64,000 bases of DNA from Gymnorhina tibicen. Lineage: Eukaryota; Chordata; Aves; Passeriformes; Artamidae. The notes under the pieces are model-generated. The model was not told the origin of the DNA, did not search any database, and saw nothing but the letters and a program-made list of their open reading frames with translations. Positions 41,458 through 50,265 of this stretch are shown here, in pieces (position 1 is the stretch's first letter; the number at the start of each line of letters is the position of its first letter). The position numbers were made by a program, and so were the translations under genes. The DNA lies in contig VXAZ01001670.1 of NCBI GenBank assembly GCA_013399875.1, positions 919,519 through 983,518 of the forward strand, read 5' to 3'.

Positions 41458-41476
41458 GTTAGTTATGGTTGTTAGT
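41458..41476 (-). promoter_or_regulatory. Bipartite ACTAAC pair (STAR/QKI-type site), about 360 nt before the exon at 40940-41101
   Basis: On the transcript strand two exact ACTAAC motifs (plus-strand gttagt at 41471-41476 and 41458-41463) are separated by 7 nt. This matches the published quaking-type pattern ACUAAY-N(1-20)-UAAY. Function is inferred from the motif only. Confidence 0.4.
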
Positions 41477-41555
41477 AAAAAAAAAAAACACTAATGAAGA
41501 CGAGGTTGGTATTTTTTATTTTTTAAGTTTCTTTTGCTCACGGCACACTGACAAT

Positions 41556-41788
41556 CATGCATTCAGGGATAGGGGGAGAGGGAACTCACTTTCAATACAT
41601 TATGGATGTGCATGCCATGTACCTGGAGAGACACACACCCACCACCCACAAACAAAAAAAATAAAGAAAAAAAAAAAGAAAAAAATTACAAACTGACCCA
41701 TAACCAAAATATAAGAAGAAAATAAATCAAAATAAAATCAATCAAAATAAATCAACCACACACCAACAAATGTGATAGAAGCGGATAC

Positions 41789-41866
<78 letters not shown>

Positions 41867-42246
41867 CAAAGCATGCACACACTGCACTTTGACGTGTCAT
41901 GCCAATATATCTGAGACCCAGAAAGATGACAGGAAAAAAAGCAAAAAAGAGAGAGGAGAAGAAAAAGGGAGAGGAAAACATTTCATACTAGCATGCAATC
42001 AAAAATAAAAATACCAAACAAACTCCATAATAACAAAAAAACTCAAAACAAAACAGAAATGTCCCCAAAATCTCTAAACACAAACACATGGAGGGTGAAG
42101 GGTGACAGAAGGAGAGGGTGGGAGAGGAGGAAGTGACTTTTATGTGTTTTGCTTAGATGTTGTTAGTGGTTTCAAGGGAAGATGGAGGAAAATAGATCGA
42201 GGCCAGGAGGAGACGGGCGAGTCACCAGACGTGGACATGCCATGCA
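41556..42246 (-). promoter_or_regulatory. Cluster of four TGCATG (RBFOX-type) motifs downstream of the microexon
   Basis: Plus-strand CATGCA, i.e. TGCATG in the transcript, occurs at 41556-41561, 41872-41877, 41992-41997 and 42241-42246. These lie about 0.7-1.4 kb downstream of the microexon donor. TGCATG is the known RBFOX binding hexamer, and downstream sites usually favour exon inclusion. The effect here is inferred, and these sites lie further away than classic proximal ones. Confidence 0.45.
41791..41863. repeat. (GAAA)n microsatellite
   Basis: About eighteen uninterrupted GAAA units. On the transcript strand it is a (TTTC)n pyrimidine tract. It creates long artificial KKERKKER and FFLSFFLS open frames on the two strands, which are not genes. 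Confidence 0.98.
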
Positions 42247-42305
42247 GAGTGTGTACTGAAACAAACAACCGGCTGAGCTCCTGTTGGCCACGCAGGTAGA
42301 GGTCA

Positions 42306-42327
42306 GAGAGAGAGAGAGAGAGAGAAA
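42306..42327. repeat. (GA)n microsatellite
   Basis: About eleven GA units sit in a broader purine-rich tract (42301-42375). The transcript reads (TC)n, a possible pyrimidine-tract-binding-protein ligand. Confidence 0.95.
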
Positions 42328-42918
42328 GTGAGAGAGCAAGAGGGAGAAGGAGGAGAGAAAGCAGAGGGAGGGAAGTGGGGGAAAATCAGGAGAAAGAGGA
42401 CAACTCTGGCCAGTTTGCCTGTAATAGCCATTGCCACAACAAAAGGGTGAGACAAAAAGAGAGCCTTCACCACCACGGACTAGAGGCCCTGCAATGGTTC
42501 TGATCTAGAAACCTTCAGAGTAAAAAAAAACCAAACTAAAAGCCAAGAAAAAAAGCCAAATGAAAACAAAAACAAAAGAAAGAAATCTAAACTCAAAAAA
42601 AAGGGACAAAAAAACCCAACAATTTATCACCAGAAAGGAAAAGAAGAACTAAAGACAGAGGTGAAGAAAACAATGAAAGAAATGTCCAAACCCCATTTCC
42701 AGAAGAGTTGTGTTAGTTGCTTTTGATGCTCATTTTTCTATTCAAAAAGAAGAAAAAAAAAATAGGAAGGGGGAAAAAAAAGTGTTTTCAATGAAAATAG
42801 AATAAAATTAAAGGAAGCAGTAAGTATAAAGGAGGGGGGAAAAAGAGCAGGTAGGGGGAGGAAAAGGCAGGTAACACACGGCAAACCCAAAAAAAGAGAC
42901 AATAAGAATGATATCTAC

Positions 42919-42963
42919 CAGACAATGTAGTTTGTTTACCATAGCGTGTCCAATGCCTGAGTG
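42919..42963 (-). CDS. NRXN3: NRXN3 splice-site-2 alternative microexon (24 or 45 nt)
   Basis: The minus strand reads CAAAG|CAC TCA GGC ATT GGA CAC GCT ATG, encoding HSGIGHAM. It then has GTA AAC AAA CTA CAT TGT CTG (VNKLHCL) before GTAGAT. This is the known splice-site-2 insert of alpha-neurexins, located in a loop of LNS2 near its Ca2+-dependent binding rim. Two donors are visible. Using GTAAAC at 42939 gives a 24-nt exon (42940-42963, 8 residues). Using GTAGAT at 42918 gives 45 nt (15 residues). Both keep phase 0, and so does skipping. The acceptor is weak (A at -3, C at +1) although a pyrimidine tract precedes it. In the family this insert reduces dystroglycan binding to LNS2. Recognition is by sequence and position between the two LNS2 half-exons. 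Confidence 0.95.
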
Positions 42964-45900
42964 CTTTGCGGAAAAGGGGGAAGAAAGGAAATTAAAAAAT
43001 CGTGAACAGAACGATTGTTAATTAAAATAACTAAAAGCAAAGATGAGTCGTTAGGGTGTTAGTACATTAGTTGGTTAGTAAAAATGACACATTGCATGAA
43101 TGGTCTAGTGTTAGTTTTTCAAAAAAAGGCGTGGGGCACCTGAGACACACAAAGTGAGAAAGAGGACAGTATGACCAGGACTCTATGGGGATCCATGCCA
43201 TCTAGACTGTAAAGAAAGAGGGGGCTGCCTACTCTTCCCACCCTGGTATTAGTCATTAACTTCAACCCTCATACACATTATCCAGACCTGAAGCAAAGTT
43301 AAAACAGTGCAATACTTACTCTTCAAATGCTCATCAAGGTGCTTCCCTCAAACAAGAACCTTACTCTCAGAGATACATACAGAGTACACAGTTTGCCCCT
43401 TCAGCACAAGCCCAACCATGACTCCCTTCTTCCACCTACCACCACCCACCAACATGCCAGCTCTTCTTCCAAGCTTCACTACCCTCAAGTGTTGCAGAGC
43501 ATCACAAGCAGGCCAGTATTTCCTTTGGCTGGAGGATACAGATGAAGATGAGTCCAAGACTCTATGTCTTCCTTCCAAGTTTCCCAGTCTGCAGGTCTCT
43601 TTACAGCAGCTGAGTTTGTGACTTTCAGGAGGAGCACATAGCAGTGCCTGTGCTTGGCTGTTTGCCTGTAGTTCACTTCTGGCATCCAAGATTAAGGAAT
43701 TGAACCTCTCCCACTGTAGGGAGCAACGTGTCGAGGAATTGTATAGAAAGAATTGTGTCGCTTGTGTTCAGGTTGAAGACAGAAGATTGACAAGATTTAG
43801 CGTCCCTCCTGTTACACTGCATCTCACACAGGAGCTAGGAGAATTTACCTCCTTTAATTATAGGTTTGGTTTAGTAGAACTTTTTAAACTTGTCCCAAGG
43901 CATGCAGATGCCAACTGTTAGAACCCACACATTGCTTCTTGTTTGCTTTTTAGCAGTTGAGGAACTAAAGATCTTTATAGTTGATTTTGCATTGTGACTA
44001 CCTTCAGTGTTAATAGGGAAGGGCAGCCTGGGGAAGCTCCAAGTTCTTGTTCCAGTGTGATTGAAGTTGACAAGAACTATCCTAAATTATACGAGCAAGA
44101 TCTACGCTGCCTCTTGTAAAAATCATCTGCTTGCAGGCTTCAGAGTTGTGCATTGACTAGGCAAGTAAGTTTGTGAAGACTTTGTGGCACTGAGCATAAA
44201 GTTCCAAGGTTATTTGCCAATTGGAATGAAATAATAATACTCTGTACTTGGGTATAATGAGCACAAACTCCTGAATTCTTCACCAAGGAAGTCTTACTCA
44301 CAGCAAATTGCCATGTTAGTAAATTTATTTTTACAAACAAGGGAGTTGAAGTATGGGACAGGGAGAAGAGCATGCTAAAAATGAGACAGAGTATCAGCAG
44401 CAGACCTGAAGACAGACACAGGAAGTCTGACCTTCAGTGTCCTCTGCTTCTCCTCCCACCAGACCACACTGCCCCAAACATGCTCTGAAAGCTCTGGTAA
44501 AATGCAGCCATGATCCTATTTCTAAGCAAAGGTTTCTCACAAGGCAGAAAGAGGGTTTAGTTTTAACTGAAATAATAAGATAAATAAACAAGGAGATTTG
44601 CTTTGACATTAACAATCACTACTCAAGGGAATCTGTGGATTCACTTGGTTTGTCTCTAAGGAGATTAACTGCTGTGATAGTCATTTGATCTAAAAAAAAG
44701 CAGCCCTTAGTACTCTCCCAGCTTAGCTACAAAACATTTAACAATTCCAAAAAGTACTGGGCAAAAGTCCAATTATTTAAAGTTCCACTCTAATTCTAGA
44801 AACAGCCAAAAAATTATGCAAATCCTCCTCCCCTTTCTCTTAGCCCCCAAAAAAGCAGAGGAAAAGATTAGATGGCATCCTGAAGCTGCAGATAGTCCAT
44901 TTAGCTGGAATTGCTTAGATTTAGATAATATTCTTGGAATTTCTAAATTACTGCTTTTAACGTTCATTTTAAAGAGAAATATATTTATCTCCAGTGCAAT
45001 ATTTTCAACCAATTACAAGGAGGCTACTGATCTTCTTATAAAGCTTCAACATTCAAAGGCAATGCATTTCACTGGGGTTTTTTGTTTGGTTTCGGAATGG
45101 GTTTTTTTGAGGAAACATGAGCATAGCTGGAAGCAAGACTTTCAAGTGAACTATATTATACTGCAACATTACAGGTGAATTTATGGCAGGAAAGACATAG
45201 AGCCGATAATCTTTTACATACAAAATTATTCAGGTTGTAAAAAATTATATTGGATCACAACTTTTAGGACTATGATGATTGCTTTGCCTCAAGGCCTCAT
45301 CAATTCCAATATCTGGGCAGCTTTAAGTTCTGGGTAAATGTCTTAATTTTGAGACAGATCAAAAGTTAAAATGCAAGTATCCAGTGAAAAGATGACTTAA
45401 AAAAAAAGGTCAGCCTTACTGATATTTATTGGTTGAACTGTATTCTGTCGTGTTTAACTATAGAATTGGACCCCAAATCACCTCTGCTAATTAAATGTAA
45501 TTTGATCTGAAGAATGGCCTTTCTTTGGAAAGAGCCCATCCTTCTCATTAAAATATCCTCTCTCTTGGCCAGTCAAGTTGGACCATTTAAGCATTCAGGA
45601 TCACTTAAAAACATTCACAGTGAATAGATCAGGAGGATTAAAAATTTACGGTGCTGCTTAATTGGCAAGGGACTACCTGCTTTCTAACAGTCGCTGAAGT
45701 ACTGCCCTGGTCTCACCAAATATGAAAAGGCATAGACAGATTTCCATTTTCTTAGTCCACTTCTGTGGACCAATTAAAAAATCACTATCTAAAATATTAA
45801 GAAAAGACTGTGACAGCTTCCCATCCACAGCTTTGTTTGCGGCCCTTCACTTTCTGCTTCTTCAAGATCCAAACCAATCCTGTCATGAAGCAAGGATTCA

Positions 45901-47698
45901 TTTTGCTTCAGGCACATTTGCCCACTGAAATTGATTTCCAACAAAAAATAAAAAGTATGATTAACTAAAATGGCCAATAAGCGCTACTGAGATATTCAAG
46001 GACCAGCTGTTCTGAAACTACCTAAAAATAAAAAAAAAAAAACACATCAAATAAAGACATATATTCTGACCTTTCCAGACTGACAAACCTAGACCAGTTG
46101 GTGCATCTCCATCTACTCTATTGATGGGAAAGCTTGAACAAAATAGGATCATGAAGACCCATCCACTGCATAAGAAATGAAATTTGCATCTGCATATAAA
46201 CTATTGAAAACAGATTGATTTTTACCATAGGTAAGAATTCCATAGCCTCATGAAAGTTTGATGACAGATTTTTTGTCAGACCCAGACATCCTAAGCATGT
46301 AGAAATACAGGGATTTACATGGGAAAGAGAAAAAAATCTTCAGCCCCACACCCAAATATTGAAAAGAAAGACATGAAATCCTGATAACAGAAAAAATATC
46401 CACTGACATCTGCTAGTAGAGACTGTTTCTGGTCCCTGGCACTGATTATCCTATACTCACAGACACATTTGATCTTAGCTACTGTAACGTTACCACAAAT
46501 TACATCAGATAAACTTATATAAAGCTATTAAAGGTTGTGCTAATATTGACATTAATGACAAAATAAACAGGTCACATTGTATTCACAAATTGATTTTTAA
46601 ATTTTAGTTTACAAGCTATTTCTGCTCCTCTACCAATCAGCAAGACACCAAATAGCTCCTATTCACCATGTAAACCTCACTTATTATGCAGCGGATGGGC
46701 CTTAGTGACTTGATATATTTACCAGCTTTCAGAGCAAAGTTATTTAATTTTATCTTATCTATTTATGTCTGAATCTATATTTCATGAGAAAGGCTTCAGG
46801 ATTTTAAGACTAGCCTCCTACCAAATACGTCACCTGATACAGTTGTCTGCTAGGAAAAGCAGCATGTAGATGTGCAAAATTACAGTGGTAAAATCAGAAA
46901 AACTTTTCCAAAGTGGAATTGTAGGGTGATGGATTGATCTGAGTTTGCTTGGGGTTTTTTGATCCTTCCACTTTTCCAGTCCTCACAGCCAACAGAAGAG
47001 TCTCAAGGCAGAGACAAGAAATAAAGTAGAATCTCATTATAGAAAGAAGAGGAAAAAATCAAAAAGAAGAAAAGAAGAACAGAGAATCAAGAAGACTCAG
47101 AGAGACTCCAGCCAATTAATTCCAAAGCTATAAAGTTAAAATAACTACACACATACCCACCAGCCTGCACACCTGCACACTCATATGCACACACAAAAGA
47201 ATAGCAAAAGAGAAACAAAAGATTTTCAGAATTAGAATTGTGACATCATGGCAATGGTTAAACCAATTAACAAAACTGAAAGAAAAAGGAGAGAGGTATA
47301 GAGCGTTGGCTGTTGGAAATAGGCTCTGTTCCCACAGTAATTAAATGCAACAAGAATATTACTGATAAGATTGAATCATAATTAAGGAAATAATAAAATT
47401 TAAAAGGGAGAACAGAAAAAGAAAAAAGGAAAAGGGAGATGAAAGTAAAGTTATGTTACAAGTTTTTATTATTAAATCAAACTGGGAAAAAAATAGAAAA
47501 TTCATAAAGTGGAAATGAAGATATTGCAGGAGGGATAAATTCCCATCAACTACTGTTTTTTCACTGTCTTTTAGGCACCAAGATCCAGAATAGGTGGAGA
47601 AACTCTAGCAATGCCACTGAGCTTCCCCATTTCTCCATTGCTCTCTCCCATCTGCCTGTCCCAATAAAACAAAACAAAATTCTCCCCTTCACCATTAC
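42964..47698 (-). other. NRXN3: NRXN3 intron upstream of the splice-site-2 microexon, 4.7 kb
   Basis: The transcript-strand donor is CGGCAG|GTAATG (first base 47698) and the acceptor is CCTTTTCCGCAAAG|CAC. The last 50 nt are pyrimidine-rich. Further upstream is a cluster of ACTAAC/TACTAAC motifs (43058-43115) and a candidate cryptic exon (43140-43206). The rest, 43210-47698, is AT-rich with A-rich patches (about 47010-47110 and 47395-47500). I recognise no repeats or other exons there. Confidence 0.9.
43058..43115 (-). promoter_or_regulatory. ACTAAC/TACTAAC cluster upstream of the microexon
   Basis: Within 58 nt the transcript strand carries ACTAAC at plus 43110-43115, 43074-43079 and 43058-43063, plus ACTAAT at 43066-43071. 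Two are full TACTAAC. They lie about 95-150 nt before the microexon. The spacing fits quaking/STAR-protein bipartite sites, and TACTAAC is also a perfect branch-point consensus. A CTTTTAG dinucleotide between cluster and exon (near 43030-43036) makes distant branch-point use less simple. The role is inferred from motifs. Confidence 0.5.
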
Positions 47699-48000
47699 CT
47701 GCCGCAGGTTGCGTGTCACCTTAACGTCGTGCCACGCGTTGTCATTGAACTTGCCATTGACCGGCTCCACAATGGCCTCAAAGGCCCCGGACCCCAGGTT
47801 AATGACCAAGGAGACCGCACCGTCTTTCAGGGCCAGGTTGACGTAGTCGGCTGACTTGCCAGTGTGCAGAATGAGCCCGTTGCGCTGCCATGTCTTGAAG
47901 GAGAGGGTGATCTCATCGCTGCTGCTCTGGATGGGGTTTTGCGACAGGTCATAGCAGAGGTATTCCGAACCACGGAAAGTGGCCATGTTCTCATCTCGCG
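47699..48000 (-). CDS. NRXN3: NRXN3 exon: first half of LNS2
   Basis: The exon is 302 nt: two bases completing a codon from an upstream exon, then 100 codons. It reads [80 protein letters not shown] and [20 protein letters not shown]. This is the N-terminal half of LNS2, just after the first EGF domain and splice-site-1 linker. [16 protein letters not shown] and EAIVEPVNG fit NRXN3 (I recall LQRNGLMLHTGK and EALVEPVNG in NRXN1). The acceptor is TTTGCTTTCCAG|CG and the donor is CGGCAG|GTAATG. The exon is far richer in G+C and CpG (about 20 CpG) than its flanks. A Met codon in ENMATF is internal and not a start. Confidence 0.97.
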
Positions 48001-49739
48001 CTGGAAAGCAAAGGAAACAAAAGAACTATTCAGCAGTCGGCCAAGAAGAGATTTAAGGTTGTAATGAAATTAAGGCATCCCACAGCACTGTTAACTATAG
48101 AGCTAAATATCAAGGCATACTAATAACTGCAGAGCTCCTTTTGTAATATGGCTACCAAGAGAATTAACTGCAGGGTCTTCGGTAGCGATGAATTTCAGTG
48201 CTGTGTTTTTAGTTTCACTGCAGCACTGTCACCATAGGGACCACTCAACAGTATGCAGTGGAGTCTAGGAAAAGCACATTTAAGGATTGTTATAAGACAA
48301 CATTCTCCTTTTTAGGAGAAGGATGGAAAGCTCTACTATTCACAACACAACCACCACATAAGTGTCGATTAAAAAACCCCAACATTTTGCAAAGATTAGT
48401 ATTTAGATTCAGCACTACTGCAATCTGAACTTACCTTAACCTATCTGACAGGAAATTTAAGAGACACACCAGAACATAATCCTAACAGAGCTGTCCCTTT
48501 CTTTCAACTGAATGAGAAACCAAGCAAACAAGAGAGCCACATGAAGTGTCCTACAGATTCCTTCTCTGAGAGCATGAGGGAAGTCCACATAAAACAGTTT
48601 GTCCACAGGTATAAGTAATGTTGCTGGTAAACACATCTGAGAACTTTGCCTGTCTGATCACCTTATCCAGAAATCTGTACAACATAAGCACATCTTTTTC
48701 AAACAGCAAAAATAAACATCGGAGAATTATTCACAGCACATGACATTTAATATTTCCTCACAAAGAAGAGAAATCTCTTATGGACAACAATGAAAGCCAC
48801 TGCACTAATTTCTTAGCAACTGGAAGCAGCATTTGAATACCATGAAAATCCTTTGTGTGAGCTGGAGGTCTGCTTCCCAGTACCTGGGGTTCCAGTCACT
48901 CAAAGCCAGTTTTGCTGCTGTATTGTGCTTATGTGACTTTGAGCCAGCTGCACACCCTGATTTTATCCAGTGGAAGAAATACAGGACAGTGACAGGAAAG
49001 CTTGCAGGAGGGCTGGCTACTACTATCTGGGCAAAAATGATACTTGCAATGGAGTCTGTACAGATCCCACCCCCAACTCCAAATTGCAGCACCTTTCTGA
49101 CTCCCAGCTGTGAAAGCGAGGCTGAGCAGTAGATAGTACAAGCAGTCAAGCTATCATTGCTTACGAATCACTGCATAAGGCAAATGCTGGTGCTATTTCC
49201 ATTGACATTAACAGCACTTTTCTGCTTCATTTTGTCTCATTAAGTAATCCTAATAAAGATTAGCCAGAACTTATTTGTAAAAGACTGAAGGGAAAATACT
49301 TGTTGTCATAGCCATTCTCAGAAAATAACTACATGGTAAAATCTGTGTCCTCACAGCATAAAATAACAGTGACAAAACAGCACTTGTTTTGAGTATTGCA
49401 AAAAGTTGCAAAAGTTGCAAAAGTATTGCAACTTGTACATATAACATTCTCAAGTGAAAGGTCTGCTTTAAGCGGAGACCCTTGCAGAAGCAATGTGTGT
49501 TTGTACTTCAGTAAGCAAACCATGTGTCCCTATACTCCTGCAAGCAAACAGCCACTCCATGCAGCAGAATGCATTGGGAGCCAGCTGGCTCCAAAGCAGC
49601 TTTTCAGAAGAAGACCTGTGGTCCCAGAGGACAAGCTGAGCATGAGTCAGCAGTGCCTGCCCTTTCAGCAAAGGCCAGCTGCATCCTTGGCTGTACTAGC
49701 AAGAAAGCCAGCAGGCCAAGGGAAGTGATTCTTCCCGTA

Positions 49740-50265
49740 ATGGACACTTGTGAGATCACATCAGGAGTGCTCTGTCCAGTACTGAGCTCCCTCATATAAA
49801 AATGACTTCAACATCCTGGAGTGAGTCCAGCAAAGAGCTACCACCATACTCAGGGTACTGGGGTAGGTGATGTGTGTTGGAGAGGCTGAGGGAACTGGGT
49901 TCATTCTGCCTCAAGGAGAGACAACTCAAGGGAAATCTTACTGATCTCTTTAATTACTTAATGGAAGAACATAGACAAGACAGGGCCAAATTCTTCTCAG
50001 AATTCTGAAGAAGGATGAGAAGCTACAGATACAGCTGAATACAAAAAATTCTCGTTCTATACAAAAAAATGTTTCGTCTTCAGGATAGTCAAACACTAGG
50101 AAGGGCCCAGAGAAACTGAAATCTCCATCCTTAGAAATACTAAAAACTTGATTAGGCACAGTCCTGAGCTGCCTGCACTAACTGGACCTTCTCTGAGCTA
50201 GTGGCTGGGTTACACAGTCTCTGGAGGTCACTTCCAAATTATTTGGTTCTTTGATCTTATTCTGA
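49740..50265 (+). mobile_element. CR1 LINE fragment, 3' half
   Basis: The order of phrases is that of avian CR1: 'caggagtgctctgtccagtactgagctccctcatat' near 49761-49796, 'gacttcaacatcctggagtgagtccagcaaagagctaccac' near 49803-49843, 'ctgcctcaaggagagacaactcaaggg' near 49907-49933, and 'agtctctggaggtcacttccaaattatttggttctttgatctt' near 50216-50258. It is diverged with no open frame, and antisense to NRXN3. Confidence 0.72.

Larger units (their letters stand above)
41102..42918 (-). other. NRXN3: NRXN3 intron downstream of the splice-site-2 microexon, 1.8 kb
   Basis: The transcript-strand donor is CTG|GTAGAT (first base 42918; the alternative short-form donor is ATG|GTAAAC at 42939). The acceptor is CCTCAAACAG|GTG. 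The plus strand is strikingly A- and purine-rich from about 41470 to 42890, so the transcript is U/C-rich. It contains (GAAA)n, (GA)n, A-rich tracts and four CATGCA motifs (TGCATG on the transcript). No coding potential is evident. Confidence 0.9.

Noticed and set aside
41742..42008. Long repetitive open frames rich in FFLS (minus) and KKER (plus)
   Set aside because: They are produced by the (GAAA)n microsatellite at 41791-41863.
1..48000. Assignment to NRXN1 or NRXN2 instead of NRXN3
   Set aside because: [50 protein letters not shown] and [11 protein letters not shown] match what I recall of NRXN3 and differ from NRXN1 and NRXN2.
49391..49436. Short repeated 'gttgcaaaa' units
   Set aside because: There are only two to three imperfect units, consistent with chance in AT-rich sequence.
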